Assembly: GCF_019343455.1 (NCBI RefSeq)
Contig: NZ_CP049362.1
Coordinates: 186,001-250,000, forward strand
DNA length: 64,000 nucleotides
Direction: 5' to 3'
Source of the DNA: Alcaligenes ammonioxydans
GTDB lineage: Bacteria > Pseudomonadota > Gammaproteobacteria > Burkholderiales > Burkholderiaceae_B
The notes beneath the pieces are model-generated. The model worked only from the letters and a program-made list of their open reading frames with translations, made no database searches and was not told where the DNA came from. A program made the position numbers and the translations under genes. Below are positions 32,302-41,877 of this stretch, in pieces; the first letter of the stretch is position 1; every line of letters begins with the position of its first letter.

Positions 32302-34953
32302 ATGCAAATGACACAACAAGAACCTAAAAAAACGGCGCAGGACGTCGCTCTGACACAGGATGAAACAGCACAACTGGAAAAACTGGTTGCCGATGTAGAC
32401 CGGGGCGGGCGCTCGGTCACGGGTGCGGCGGGCATGGTGTTGTTCCTGGCTGCAATCGGCTGGTCTCTGTTCCAGCTCTGGTACGCCTCTCCGTTGCCTT
32501 TTGCCCTGAATCTGGGGATTTTCAATGATACTGAGGCGCGTGCCCTGCACTTGGGCATCGCCATGTTTCTGGCCTATCTGGCGTATCCTGCCTGCAAGAG
32601 TTCGGCTCGGGATCGCATCCCAGTTCAAGACTGGATATTGGCGCTGATCGCCGCATTTTGCGGCTCGTATCTGTTCTTTTTCTATAAAGAGCTGGCCATG
32701 CGTCCCGGCATCCCGACCACGATGGATGTGGTGGTGGCCAGTGTGGGTCTGGTCTTGCTGCTGGAGGCCACGCGGCGCTCCCTGGGCGCGCCCATGGCGG
32801 TATTGGCGCTTATTTTCATTGCCTATATCTTTTTGGGCCCCTGGTTGCCCGATGCCTTGTCCCACCGTGGCGCTTCCTTGCAGCGTCTGGTCTCACACAT
32901 GTGGTTGACCACCGAAGGGGTCTACGGGGTGGCCCTGGGCGTTTCTGTTTCTTATATTTTCATTTTTGTATTGCTGGGCTCGTTGCTGGATCGTTGCGGG
33001 GCGGGCAATTACATGATGCAGGTCTCCTTTGCCTTGTTGGGGCACTTGCGCGGCGGGCCTGCCAAAGTGGCGGTGGTGTCCTCGGCGGTCAATGGCATTG
33101 TGTCGGCCTCCTCGGTTGCCAATGTGGTGACGGGGGGCATTTTCACCATCCCCCTGATGAAAAAAGCCGGTTACGGTGGCATCCGTGCCGGCGCGATTGA
33201 AACCGCCTCCTCGGTCAATGGGCAGATCATGCCCCCAGTCATGGGCGCAGCTGCGTTTCTGATGATTGAGTATGTCGGCATTCCCTATACCGACATCATT
33301 CGGCATGCCTTGCTGCCTGCGGTCATTTCGTACATTGCCCTGTTCTACATCGTGCACCTGGAGGCGCTCAAACTGGGGATTCAACCGATGATGGCATCGG
33401 GCAAGCCCAAGACCTTTGTGCAAAAACTGGCTGGCTGGGGCATGGGGACGGCCGGCACCCTGATTGTGATGGGGCTGGTGTACTGGATAGGCGTCGGCGT
33501 GCAGGCGGTGGCCGGTGCCGCTGCAATCTGGATTCTGTTGTTCCTGCTACTGGCCTTGTACGTGTTTTTGCTGAAAGTGGCAGCGGATCATGAGGATCTG
33601 CCCACCGATATCAATGTGAACACGCCGGTGCGGCCCGAACCCTGGCCAACGGTGCGAGCCGGTTTGTATTTCCTGATCCCGATTGGCATTTTGGTCTGGT
33701 GCCTGACGGTAGAGATGATGTCTGCGGGCCTGTCGGCTTTCTGGGCAGTAATGGCCATGTTGTTCCAGATGGCGACACAACGGCCCATCATCGCCTGGTT
33801 TCGCAAACAGGCGACCGCCCAGCCTCTGCGCCAGGGCATCAGTGAAGTCTGGGTGGGGCTGCAGGAAGGCGCTCGCAATATGGTGGGCATCGGCATTGCC
33901 TGCGGGACGGCGGGCCTGATTGTAGGGGCCATCACACTGACTGGCCTGGGCCTGCGCATGACTGCCTTCGTGGAGATGGTATCCATGGGCAATGTGCTGG
34001 TCATGCTGTTTTTCACCGCTGCAGTATGTCTGGTTCTGGGTCTGGGTATGCCAACGACCGCCAACTACATTTTGATGGCGACCTTGATGGCCCCCGTCGT
34101 GGTGGAACTGGGGGCGCAAAGCGGGATGGTCATTCCGCTGATTGCGGTCCACATGTTTGTGTTCTATTACGGGATCATGGCGGACATCACACCGCCGGTC
34201 GGCCTGGCCACCTTTGCAGCGGCAGCCATTTCAGGTGAGGACCCGATCAAGACGGGCGTGCAGGGCGTGACCTATGCGATGCGCACCGCCGTGTTGCCGT
34301 TCATGTTCATCTTCAATCCCATGCTGCTGCTGATCGGCATTCACAGTGCCTGGGAATTAATGCTGGTGGTGCTGGGCGCCACGGTTGCATCGCTGGCCTT
34401 TGCCGCAGCCACCATGGGCTGGTTGCGGATCAAGACGAGCTGGCTGGAGACCGGCCTGCTGTTGCTGGTGACTTTCATGTTGTTCCGCCCCGACTGGTTT
34501 ATGGATCACGTTGCTGAGAAATATCAGGATCGTCCTGCTTCGGAGTTGATGCAGATTGTGCAGACCATACCGGATGGCGGAAATCTGGTGGTTCAACTGG
34601 CCGGGATGAACCTGGAAGGCAAGGATTTGCAGAAAACAGTAGCGGTGTCGTTGCCGGCCTTGCCGCCAGGTGACCAAGCGAGCGGTCTGGCAGCGGCCAG
34701 CAAGCGCTTGTCGCAAGCGGGCCTGACGATCATGGCATTTGGCGACACGGCCCAAATTGCATCCGTGAGTTTTGGCAGTCCCGCACGTCGAGCCGGGTGG
34801 GAGCAAGGCTGGGACATTGAGCAGGTGAAGGTGCCTCATCCAGATCGCCCTTCGGAATTCTGGGTGTATATACCCGCTTTTCTGATCTTGATCTGGCTGT
34901 GGACTCGTCAAGGTGTGCGGATGCGTCGTATCCCCGATCCGGTTCGGCACTGA
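32302..34953 (+). CDS. TRAP transporter fused permease (4TM/12TM) with DUF3394 tail
   Basis: This 883-residue membrane protein fuses a DctQ-like (about residues 40-190) and a DctM-like domain (about 200-690). SSAVNGIVSASSVANVVTGGI and DITPPVGLATFAAAAISGEDP are the family hairpin motifs. From about 740 to 850 it carries a DUF3394-like segment; VSFGSPARRAGWEQGW there resembles a PDZ carboxylate-binding loop. A last membrane helix follows (about 855-875). ATG 32302 with GGAGA upstream was chosen over 32227, which has no ribosome binding site. It pairs with the TAXI receptor. Confidence 0.9.
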   Translation: MQMTQQEPKKTAQDVALTQDETAQLEKLVADVDRGGRSVTGAAGMVLFLAAIGWSLFQLWYASPLPFALNLGIFNDTEARALHLGIAMFLAYLAYPACKSSARDRIPVQDWILALIAAFCGSYLFFFYKELAMRPGIPTTMDVVVASVGLVLLLEATRRSLGAPMAVLALIFIAYIFLGPWLPDALSHRGASLQRLVSHMWLTTEGVYGVALGVSVSYIFIFVLLGSLLDRCGAGNYMMQVSFALLGHLRGGPAKVAVVSSAVNGIVSASSVANVVTGGIFTIPLMKKAGYGGIRAGAIETASSVNGQIMPPVMGAAAFLMIEYVGIPYTDIIRHALLPAVISYIALFYIVHLEALKLGIQPMMASGKPKTFVQKLAGWGMGTAGTLIVMGLVYWIGVGVQAVAGAAAIWILLFLLLALYVFLLKVAADHEDLPTDINVNTPVRPEPWPTVRAGLYFLIPIGILVWCLTVEMMSAGLSAFWAVMAMLFQMATQRPIIAWFRKQATAQPLRQGISEVWVGLQEGARNMVGIGIACGTAGLIVGAITLTGLGLRMTAFVEMVSMGNVLVMLFFTAAVCLVLGLGMPTTANYILMATLMAPVVVELGAQSGMVIPLIAVHMFVFYYGIMADITPPVGLATFAAAAISGEDPIKTGVQGVTYAMRTAVLPFMFIFNPMLLLIGIHSAWELMLVVLGATVASLAFAAATMGWLRIKTSWLETGLLLLVTFMLFRPDWFMDHVAEKYQDRPASELMQIVQTIPDGGNLVVQLAGMNLEGKDLQKTVAVSLPALPPGDQASGLAAASKRLSQAGLTIMAFGDTAQIASVSFGSPARRAGWEQGWDIEQVKVPHPDRPSEFWVYIPAFLILIWLWTRQGVRMRRIPDPVRH

Positions 34954-35016
34954 GCGTGTCAGTACTACCGGCCGTCCTTGCGGTGGCGGGTAGTACACTG
35001 ATGGCCCTGATTGTCT

Positions 35017-35042
35017 GGCCCGCTGCGTTGGCGGGCCGTTTT
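35017..35042 (+). terminator. Rho-independent terminator after the TAXI operon
   Basis: GGCCCGC (35017-35023) pairs with GCGGGCC (35031-35037), loop of 7 nt, followed by GTTTT. A second stem, GTACTACC/GGTAGTAC (34962-34969 with 34989-34996), lies just before it. The U-tract is short, so efficiency is uncertain. Confidence 0.6.
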
Positions 35043-35061
35043 CCGTGTGGCTTTTCTTGTC

Positions 35062-35988
35062 ATGACACCGATAAACAGCGTCCCGCCCGTGCCTTCGCGT
35101 GACGGGGTCAGCCCCAGCAAAGTGTGGTGCCCGCCCGGTCCGTGGCAGCGGCTCGATGAGTTTTTGCTGCAGCGTTTTCCACATGTGAATCCTGAGGTTT
35201 TGCTCGATAGACTCAGGCGTGGCGACATTCTGGATCAGAATGCGGTACCCCAGACGCTGGATTCACCCTACCGGGCTGAGCGTTGGCTGTGGTACTTCCG
35301 CATGGTGGACAAGGAAACCATCGTTCCCTTTGAGATGCCCATCCTGTATGCGGATGAGTGTTTGATTGCGGTCGACAAGCCGCATTTTCTGGCGACGACG
35401 CCCGGCGGACGCTATTTGCATGAAACAGCCTTGAGTCGCCTGCGAAAACATTTCAAAGAGGATGGCATCAGCCCTATTCACCGGCTGGACCGGGAAACAG
35501 CGGGTATTTTGCTGTTTTGTCGGGACCCGTCTGCCCGTGGGGCATATCAGTCCCTGTTTCAGCAAGGTGGCATTGAGAAGGAATATGAGGCGGTGGCACC
35601 ATTTCAGGAAAAACTGGCAAGCGGGCTGGTGTACCGTAGCCGCCTGAAAGAGGTGCCGGGCCGTTTTGTGATGGAAGAAGTGGCGGGAGAGCCCAACAGC
35701 AGTACCGAAATCGTGTGCGAGCGACATTGGCAGACCGGGCAGGGCGATCATCGGGCGCTTTATCGCCTGCGCCCGCATAGCGGTCGCAAGCATCAGTTGC
35801 GGGTGCATTTGAGCAGCTTGGGTGCCCCCATTCTCAATGATGTGTTTTATCCGGAGTTATTGCCCGAGCGCGCTGCCGATGATTTCAGTCAGCCGCTGCA
35901 ATTGCTGGCGCGGCACATTGCATTCATCGACCCTTTGAGTGGCCAGCCACGGCGCTTTAGCAGCCAACGTCAGCTGGAGCTGGCCTAG
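35062..35988 (+). CDS. RluA family pseudouridine synthase
   Basis: A 308-residue enzyme with the RluA motif HRLDRETAG near residue 140; its Asp is the catalytic nucleophile. The N-terminal PWQRLDEFLLQRFPHVN is an S4-like start, and LRPHSGRKHQLRVHL near residue 240 is the usual RNA-binding motif. It converts uridines of rRNA or tRNA to pseudouridine; the exact site cannot be told. ATG 35062 was taken, giving the S4-like start. The gene converges with the asparaginase gene. Confidence 0.88.
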   Translation: MTPINSVPPVPSRDGVSPSKVWCPPGPWQRLDEFLLQRFPHVNPEVLLDRLRRGDILDQNAVPQTLDSPYRAERWLWYFRMVDKETIVPFEMPILYADECLIAVDKPHFLATTPGGRYLHETALSRLRKHFKEDGISPIHRLDRETAGILLFCRDPSARGAYQSLFQQGGIEKEYEAVAPFQEKLASGLVYRSRLKEVPGRFVMEEVAGEPNSSTEIVCERHWQTGQGDHRALYRLRPHSGRKHQLRVHLSSLGAPILNDVFYPELLPERAADDFSQPLQLLARHIAFIDPLSGQPRRFSSQRQLELA

Positions 35989-36092
35989 TTGGCCTCAGCG
36001 TTCACGCCGCGACTCGAACTGCGGGCATCTTGAGTGAACGTCAGGCGGGCAACAGGTGTACGTCCCCTTGGCACACCAGCCGGTCCGGGCAC

Positions 36093-37082
36093 TCAGTAAT
36101 CGCGGAAAACCGCTTCGATCTCATCGTGTTCCAGCTTGTTGGCCAAGGACAGCATCAACAAGATTCGGGCCTTTTGCGCGGGCAGGTAATGCGCTGCGAT
36201 CGTGTGATGGTCGGCATCATAAGCGCTGTCTGTCACAGGCCCTGCAGGGATACGGGAGGCGCGGACACAGACCACGCCGAGCCGGTGAGCCAGGCTGACC
36301 CCTTCCAGCGCGCCAGGAGTCAGGCTGCCGTTTCCGGTTGCGGCCACTACCAGGCCCTGCACGCCGCTTTGGGCCGCGTGGCGATACAGTTCGGCCAGCG
36401 TGTCGGGATGATCGTAAAAAATCTGCACTTTGGGCAGGCTGTGCAAAGAGCGAACATCGAACAGGCTGCTGTGGGTATGGGGCAGCAGGCTGCGCATCAT
36501 GAAACGAGCCTGGCCGCCCGCTACCAGTCCCAGTGGGCCGGCATCGGGCGAACCAAATGCGCCGGTCTGGGTGGTGTGTTGCTTGCTCAGAAAACGGGCG
36601 CTGTGAATCTGGTCATTGAGCAGCACCAGCACGCCCTGATCCTGAGCCCGCGACGAGCAGGCCACTTGCACTGCCTGGTATAGGTTCAGCGGTCCGTCGG
36701 CGCTCAGGGCCGAGGCCGGGCGCATGGCCGCTGTCATCACCACCGGCTTATCGGTTTTCAGGGTCAGGTGCAGGAAAAAAGCACTTTCTTCCAGGGTGTC
36801 GGTGCCATGGGTAATGACGGCGCCGTTGATATCGGGGCGTGCCAGCAGCGCATTGAGTTTGTGGGATAGCTCCAACAGCATCCGCGAACTCATGGCCCGA
36901 CTGTCCACGTTGAAAATCTGGTGGCATTCCAGGTCGGCCAGCTCATTGAGAGCCGGTACGGCTTGTAAAAGCGTTTCCACGCCCTGGGTGATGTCGTAGT
37001 CAGTCAGGCCCAGATTGGATTGGGTGGTGGCGGCAATCGTGCCGCCGGTGCCCACCAGGGCCAGTTTGGGGCGTGTTGGCAT
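36093..37082 (-). CDS. L-asparaginase
   Basis: A 329-residue asparaginase with both active-site motifs: TGGTIA (residues 12-17, nucleophile Thr12) and HGTDT (92-96), plus NVDSRAMSS near 58. There is no signal peptide, so it should be cytoplasmic, although the sequence looks like the periplasmic type II group. It hydrolyses asparagine, and often glutamine, to aspartate or glutamate plus ammonia. It closes a minus-strand run that starts with glutamate dehydrogenase and a polar amino acid transporter, so imported amides would be used for carbon and nitrogen. Confidence 0.88.
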   Translation of the reverse strand: MPTRPKLALVGTGGTIAATTQSNLGLTDYDITQGVETLLQAVPALNELADLECHQIFNVDSRAMSSRMLLELSHKLNALLARPDINGAVITHGTDTLEESAFFLHLTLKTDKPVVMTAAMRPASALSADGPLNLYQAVQVACSSRAQDQGVLVLLNDQIHSARFLSKQHTTQTGAFGSPDAGPLGLVAGGQARFMMRSLLPHTHSSLFDVRSLHSLPKVQIFYDHPDTLAELYRHAAQSGVQGLVVAATGNGSLTPGALEGVSLAHRLGVVCVRASRIPAGPVTDSAYDADHHTIAAHYLPAQKARILLMLSLANKLEHDEIEAVFRDY

Positions 37083-37145
37083 GTGACAGTGCTCCGCGTC
37101 CAGTTGTTATGGTCGGTAGGGCGCACAGTCTGGGTGAACGTCGGT

Positions 37146-37829
37146 TCAACGGCGAACTTTCAACCAGCGCTCGATCAGGTGTACTACCGACAGCAGGGTA
37201 AAGTTAATCAGCAGGTACAGCAGGCCCGCAATCACGAAGGTCTCGATGATGGCGTAGTTCTGGTTCATCAAGCGTTTGGCATGGCCGGTCAGATCCATGA
37301 CGGCAATGGTCGAGGCCAGACTGGTGCCTTTGATGGCCAGCACGATTTCATTGCTGTAGGCCGGCAAGGCCTGGCGGATGGCCAGGGGGAAGACGACGCG
37401 GCGAAAGCGCATCCAGGCGGACATGCCGATGGATTTGGCGGCCTCGATCTGGCCGACCGGAACGGCCTGAAAGCCCCCACGGAACACTTCGCTGACATAG
37501 GCGCCACTGTTCAGGCCAATGGCCAAAATGGCGCAGCGCATGCCATCGCTGAACAGCCACCATAGGGCGGGGGTCTCGCGTACAAAACTCACCGTGCCTA
37601 CGCCGTAATACAGCAGAAATAACTGAACCAGCAGGGGGGTGCCCCGAAAAACGGTGCTGTAGCCAAAGGCAAAACCGTTCAGAAGACGGCTGTGGGACTG
37701 GCGCATCAGGGCCAGGGACAGGCCGATGAACAGCGACAGCACAATGCCCCACAGACCGATATACACGCTCATGCCAAACCCTTTGAACAGGGTTTCGATG
37801 GTCGTGTTGAATAATTCCAGATCTATCAT
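37146..37829 (-). CDS. Polar amino acid ABC transporter permease (HisM/GltK type)
   Basis: A 227-residue inner-membrane protein with five helices and the His/Glu permease motif EAAKSIGMSAWMRFRRVVFPLAIRQALPAYSNE (the EAA loop) near residue 135. It starts inside the stop of the upstream permease gene (ATGA). Two homologous permeases form a heterodimer with the ATPase. Asparaginase follows 63 nt downstream. Confidence 0.9.
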   Translation of the reverse strand: MIDLELFNTTIETLFKGFGMSVYIGLWGIVLSLFIGLSLALMRQSHSRLLNGFAFGYSTVFRGTPLLVQLFLLYYGVGTVSFVRETPALWWLFSDGMRCAILAIGLNSGAYVSEVFRGGFQAVPVGQIEAAKSIGMSAWMRFRRVVFPLAIRQALPAYSNEIVLAIKGTSLASTIAVMDLTGHAKRLMNQNYAIIETFVIAGLLYLLINFTLLSVVHLIERWLKVRR

Positions 37830-38539
37830 GGCCGGGCTCTCATGCCTTTGCCGGTATAGCGTTCGGCCAGTAAAAACAGGGCCTGACTACAGGCACCGAT
37901 CAGAAAATAAAGCACACCCGCAATCAGGTACATGGCCATCGGTTCGCGTGTGTTGGCCGCTCCCAGGGTGGCGGCGCGCATGATTTCGACCAGGCCGACC
38001 AGCGAGATCAGGGCGGTGTCCTTGAGTGCGGTCTGCCAGACATTATTGGCGCCGGGCAAGGCATACCAGAACATTTGCGGCAGGATAATGCGGCGCAGGC
38101 GCTGCCAGGATGACATGCCGATGGCCTTGGCCGCCTCGATCTGGCCTTCAGGAATGGCCTGCAAGGCGCCGCGAAAGACTTCCACGCTGTACGAGCCGGC
38201 AATCAGGCCAATCGCCAAAATGCCCACCAGGGCGGGAAACCAGCGGGTGACGACATCTTCCATGCGCATGAAGTCGGCCAGATCGGAGACAAATTGCACC
38301 GAGCCGAAAAACAGCAGATAGATGATGAGCAGCTCAGGGATGCTGCGCACAACCGTGGTGTACAAGCTGACGGGGCCACGCAGCCAGCGTGGCCCGTTGG
38401 TCTTGATGCTGGCTCCTGTAATTCCAATGACAACGCCAAGGGCCATGCCCAAAACGGAGATCAGCAAGGTCATTGCCGCTCCGCGAAGGAACATCCAGCC
38501 CCAGCCTTCGCGCAGCACATTAAAAATGGTCTCTAGCAT
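37826..38539 (-). CDS. Polar amino acid ABC transporter permease (HisQ/GltJ type)
   Basis: A 237-residue homologue of the next permease, also with five helices and an EAA loop (EAAKAIGMSSWQRLRRIILPQMFWYALPGANN). ATG 38539 is used because the frame begins with TTG at 38542 and no better site. It follows the receptor gene by 18 nt and overlaps the other permease by 4 nt. Confidence 0.9.
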   Translation of the reverse strand: MLETIFNVLREGWGWMFLRGAAMTLLISVLGMALGVVIGITGASIKTNGPRWLRGPVSLYTTVVRSIPELLIIYLLFFGSVQFVSDLADFMRMEDVVTRWFPALVGILAIGLIAGSYSVEVFRGALQAIPEGQIEAAKAIGMSSWQRLRRIILPQMFWYALPGANNVWQTALKDTALISLVGLVEIMRAATLGAANTREPMAMYLIAGVLYFLIGACSQALFLLAERYTGKGMRARP

Positions 38540-38557
38540 CAAGTGGTACTTCTCGAC

Positions 38558-39367
38558 TTATTTCTTGCAGATCTCGTAGTTGGCGATGTCGATGTCAAAC
38601 CACTTTTCGCTGGCGGTCTTGACGGTGCCATCGTCAATCAGCTTGCACAGGGCAGCATCAACCTTGGCTTTCAGTTCTGCATTGTCTTTGTGGATACCGA
38701 CGGCAATGCCGTAACCCAGCGTCTCGGGATCGGAGGAGCCCTTGATGACCAGCTTGGACAGGGCAAAGTTCTGCTCGCCAACCTTATGCAGGAATTTGGA
38801 CTGAGAGGTCAGGTCGGCAAAGGTGCCGTTCAGACGACCGGCGTCCAGATCAATTTGCATCTGGTCCAGGGTTTCGTAATTCTTGACAGTGGTCTTGGGG
38901 GCTTTCTTGGCCAGGAAAGCGCCATGTGTGGTGCCGCCCTGAACGCCAATGGTTTTACCGGCCAGGCCGTCAAAAATGGTCTGTTCGTTGTCGGCGCCGA
39001 TCAGCTCGCTGTTCTTGGGCAACACGAAAATCGCGTCTTCAACGGCGTAAGGAATACTGAAATTGACGCGCTTGGCACGCTCGGGTGTATAGGACATGCC
39101 CGAGATGATCAGGTCAAAGCGTTTGGCATCCAGGGAAGGAATCAGGCTGTCAAAGGCTTGCACGATGAATTTGCAATCGCTGTTCAGCTCTTTGCACAGG
39201 GCTGCGCCAATATCGGCGTCAAAGCCGGTGACTTTACCAGCGGCGTCCACCATGCTCCATGGCGGGTAACCACCTTCGGTACCGATTTTCAGGGTGTCTG
39301 CCATTGCAGCCTGGGAGCCCAACAGGGCCAGGCTTGCACAGATCAGGGTCTTGCTGAGGAAACTCAT
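38558..39367 (-). CDS. Polar amino acid ABC transporter solute receptor (SBP_bac_3)
   Basis: A 269-residue periplasmic protein with a signal peptide (cleavage after AMA near residue 23). It shows the type 3 SBP features: LKIGTEGGYPPWSMVDAAGKVTGFDADIGAALCKELN and SLDAKRFDLIISGMSYTPERAKRVNFSIPYA, where Arg in the second motif binds the amino acid carboxylate. Specificity may be a basic or polar amino acid; neighbours (asparaginase, glutamate dehydrogenase) point to Asn/Gln/Glu, as inference. Confidence 0.9.
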   Translation of the reverse strand: MSFLSKTLICASLALLGSQAAMADTLKIGTEGGYPPWSMVDAAGKVTGFDADIGAALCKELNSDCKFIVQAFDSLIPSLDAKRFDLIISGMSYTPERAKRVNFSIPYAVEDAIFVLPKNSELIGADNEQTIFDGLAGKTIGVQGGTTHGAFLAKKAPKTTVKNYETLDQMQIDLDAGRLNGTFADLTSQSKFLHKVGEQNFALSKLVIKGSSDPETLGYGIAVGIHKDNAELKAKVDAALCKLIDDGTVKTASEKWFDIDIANYEICKK

Positions 39368-39456
39368 GGTCTGGCTCTCCTTTGTGGAAAGGCTGGTCAG
39401 GGCCGTCTCAGCCCTGCTGGTTTTCCAGCCGGTGTCGTATGCACGAAGCGATGATC

Positions 39457-40236
39457 TTACTGCATTGGTTGTAAAAACTGCTGTAGACGCTCGGATTGTG
39501 GCCTATCGAACAGGTCTTTGGGGTGGCCGCGCTCTTCAATCAGGCCGTTGTGCATGAAAATGGTCTCGGAAGAGACGTCGCGCGCAAAGTTCATTTCGTG
39601 GGTCACCAAAATCATGGTGCGGCCTTCCTGGGCCAATTGGCGAATCACACGCAGTACCTCGCCCACCATTTCCGGGTCCAGCGCCGAGGTCGGCTCGTCA
39701 AACAGCAAGACATCCGGGTCCATGGCCAGGGCGCGGGCAATGGCCACACGCTGCTGCTGTCCGCCCGACAGCTCGGCTGGATAGGCATCACACTTAGTGC
39801 TCAGACCCACCTTGCCCAGCAGTTCGCGGGCGTAGTCGGCCGCTTCCCGGGCCGGACGTCCTTTGACATGGATGGGGCCTTCGGTGACGTTTTGCAGCAC
39901 CGTGCGGTGCGACCAAAGATTGAAGTTCTGAAACACCATGCCCAGGCGTGCGCGGACTTGTTCAAGCAGGCGCGGATTGTCCGTCTGGCAAATTCCCTTG
40001 CGATTGCGGTGGCTGCGCAAAATGTCATTGCCGATCTGGATCTCGCCCTGATCGGGGACGACCAGATGGTTGATGCAGCGCAGCAAGGTGCTTTTGCCCG
40101 AACCGGAGGCACCGATGATGGAAAGCACATCGCCCTTGTGGGCTTGCAGGGAAATGCCCTTGAGCACCTCGTTGGTGCCAAAGCGTTTGTGGATGTCGCG
40201 TACCTGGACCGCCGCGTTCAGGTCATTGTTATTCAC
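39457..40236 (-). CDS. Polar amino acid ABC transporter ATPase (HisP/GlnQ type)
   Basis: A 259-residue ATPase with Walker A GASGSGKST near residue 38, signature LSGGQQQRVAIARAL near 155 and Walker B VLLFDEP. The insert RSHRNRKGICQTDNPRLLEQVRA between Walker A and the Q-loop is typical of the HisP branch. The start is GTG 40236, placed 7 nt behind AAGGA. It is the first gene of the transporter operon: ATPase, receptor, two permeases, asparaginase. Confidence 0.92.
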   Translation of the reverse strand: MNNNDLNAAVQVRDIHKRFGTNEVLKGISLQAHKGDVLSIIGASGSGKSTLLRCINHLVVPDQGEIQIGNDILRSHRNRKGICQTDNPRLLEQVRARLGMVFQNFNLWSHRTVLQNVTEGPIHVKGRPAREAADYARELLGKVGLSTKCDAYPAELSGGQQQRVAIARALAMDPDVLLFDEPTSALDPEMVGEVLRVIRQLAQEGRTMILVTHEMNFARDVSSETIFMHNGLIEERGHPKDLFDRPQSERLQQFLQPMQ

Positions 40237-40394
40237 AGCAACGTCCTTGCGGTCAAAGAGAAAGGGGGTAAGGGTTTCATACGGGTGTCATATCCTGGAT
40301 GCCCGATTCTACCGCTTTCCCCCTGTTTTTTTTGCACAGGCGCTGTATTTTGCTCATAAAAAGCGGCATAAACCGGGTATGCCGCCTTACAAGC

Positions 40395-41684
40395 TTAAGG
40401 ATACAGGCCGCGTACCTGACGAGATTCCAGAATGCGGGCGCAACCCACGATAAAGGCAGCCGTGCGCAAGGTGACGTTGTGCTCCTTGGCGACCGCCGCC
40501 ACGGTGGTGTAGGCCGAGCGCATCATCATTTCCAGACGGTTGTTGATCTCGTCCTCGGTCCAGAAGAAGCTGGAGAAGTCCTGGACCCACTCGAAATAGG
40601 ACACGGTGACACCACCGGCGTTGGCGACCACGTCCGGCACAATGGTCACGCCCTTGCTGTTCAGAATGTCGTCGGCTTCGGGGGTGGTGGGGCCATTGGC
40701 ACCCTCGATCACAATGCGGGCGCGAATGCGGTCGGCATTGTGCTTGTTGATCTGGCCTTCCAGGGCAGCCGGAATCAGCAGATCGGTTTCAATGTGCCAG
40801 AAGTCTTCATTGGCGATGGCCTCCGCGTTGGGAGCGCCGGCCAGACCCTTGTGCTGTTCCATGTGGTTCAGTAAGGCCAGTACATCCAGGCCGTTGGGGT
40901 TGTACACGGTGCCGGTGTGGTCCTGTACGGCCAGCACCTTGGCGCCGGCTTCCTGGAACAGACGCGCCGCAGTGCCGCCCACATTACCGAAGCCTTGCAC
41001 AATGACGCGTGCGCCGTTCAGGTCGATGCCGGCATCACGGGCCGCTTCGCAGCCTACGGTAAATACGCCGCGCCCGGTGGCTTCCACCCGGCCCAGGCTG
41101 CCGCCCAGGGACACGGGCTTGCCGGTGACCACCCCTGTGCTGGTGCCGCCCACGTTCATGGAATAGGTGTCCATCATCCAGGCCATGGTCTGGGCGTTGG
41201 TGTTGACGTCCGGAGCAGGAATGTCCTTGTTGGGGCCGATGATCACGCCGATCTCGCTGGTGTAGCGGCGGGTGATGCGCTCCAGTTCGGCCTGGGAGTA
41301 GTTGCGCGGGTCAATACGAATACCGCCCTTGGCACCGCCAAATGGCAGATTCACGGCAGCCGATTTGATCGACATCCAGGCAGCCAGGGCCATCACTTCG
41401 GACAAGGTCACGTCCTGGTGATAGCGCACGCCGCCCTTGCCAGGGCCACGGGAAGTATTGTGCTGAACGCGGTAGCCCTCAAAATGAGCCACGGTGCCGT
41501 TATCCAGTTCAATGGGGACATCGACAATCAGTGTGCGCTTGGGACGCTTGAGTGTTTCAACCCATCGGGACAGTTTGCCCAGATACGGTGTGACTCGCTC
41601 CACTTGTTCGAGATAAATACCCCACGGGCCGACGTCGTCGGCGTTCAGGTATGACGGCAAAGCATGGGTGGGACGATCTGTCAT
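40395..41684 (-). CDS. Glu/Leu/Phe/Val family dehydrogenase, probably glutamate dehydrogenase
   Basis: A 429-residue oxidoreductase. [19 protein letters not shown] near residue 110 has the catalytic Lys, and [25 protein letters not shown] near 220 is the dinucleotide-binding GxGxxG fold. Length fits NAD-type glutamate dehydrogenases. It converts glutamate to 2-oxoglutarate and ammonia, or the reverse. ATG 41684 (MTDRPTHAL) replaces a longer frame to 41765 with no ribosome binding site. It lies just upstream, on the same strand, of the amino acid transporter, 158 nt away. Confidence 0.88.
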   Translation of the reverse strand: MTDRPTHALPSYLNADDVGPWGIYLEQVERVTPYLGKLSRWVETLKRPKRTLIVDVPIELDNGTVAHFEGYRVQHNTSRGPGKGGVRYHQDVTLSEVMALAAWMSIKSAAVNLPFGGAKGGIRIDPRNYSQAELERITRRYTSEIGVIIGPNKDIPAPDVNTNAQTMAWMMDTYSMNVGGTSTGVVTGKPVSLGGSLGRVEATGRGVFTVGCEAARDAGIDLNGARVIVQGFGNVGGTAARLFQEAGAKVLAVQDHTGTVYNPNGLDVLALLNHMEQHKGLAGAPNAEAIANEDFWHIETDLLIPAALEGQINKHNADRIRARIVIEGANGPTTPEADDILNSKGVTIVPDVVANAGGVTVSYFEWVQDFSSFFWTEDEINNRLEMMMRSAYTTVAAVAKEHNVTLRTAAFIVGCARILESRQVRGLYP

Positions 41685-41877
41685 GAGCTCCTCGATAAGG
41701 TTGGGGAAACGGGATGCGAGTACACCGTGAAGACGCCAATGGCATACAGACGTGCAACGGGGCAAACACGCGGTCGATGGGCTTAGCGACGGCCGTGTGT
41801 AACAGTTATGCTATCGGAAATGGCCGCTGTTGTGTTTGCAGCGTTTGCAATGATTTTCTCTGGATGCGTGTGCATTG

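Noticed and set aside
31291..32865. 524-codon frame opposite the TAXI receptor and permease
   Set aside because: Antisense shadow; both sense genes have strong family motifs.
36093..37082. Asparaginase considered as a secreted type II enzyme
   Set aside because: The protein begins only about 10 residues before the TGGTIA motif and has no signal peptide, so export is not supported.
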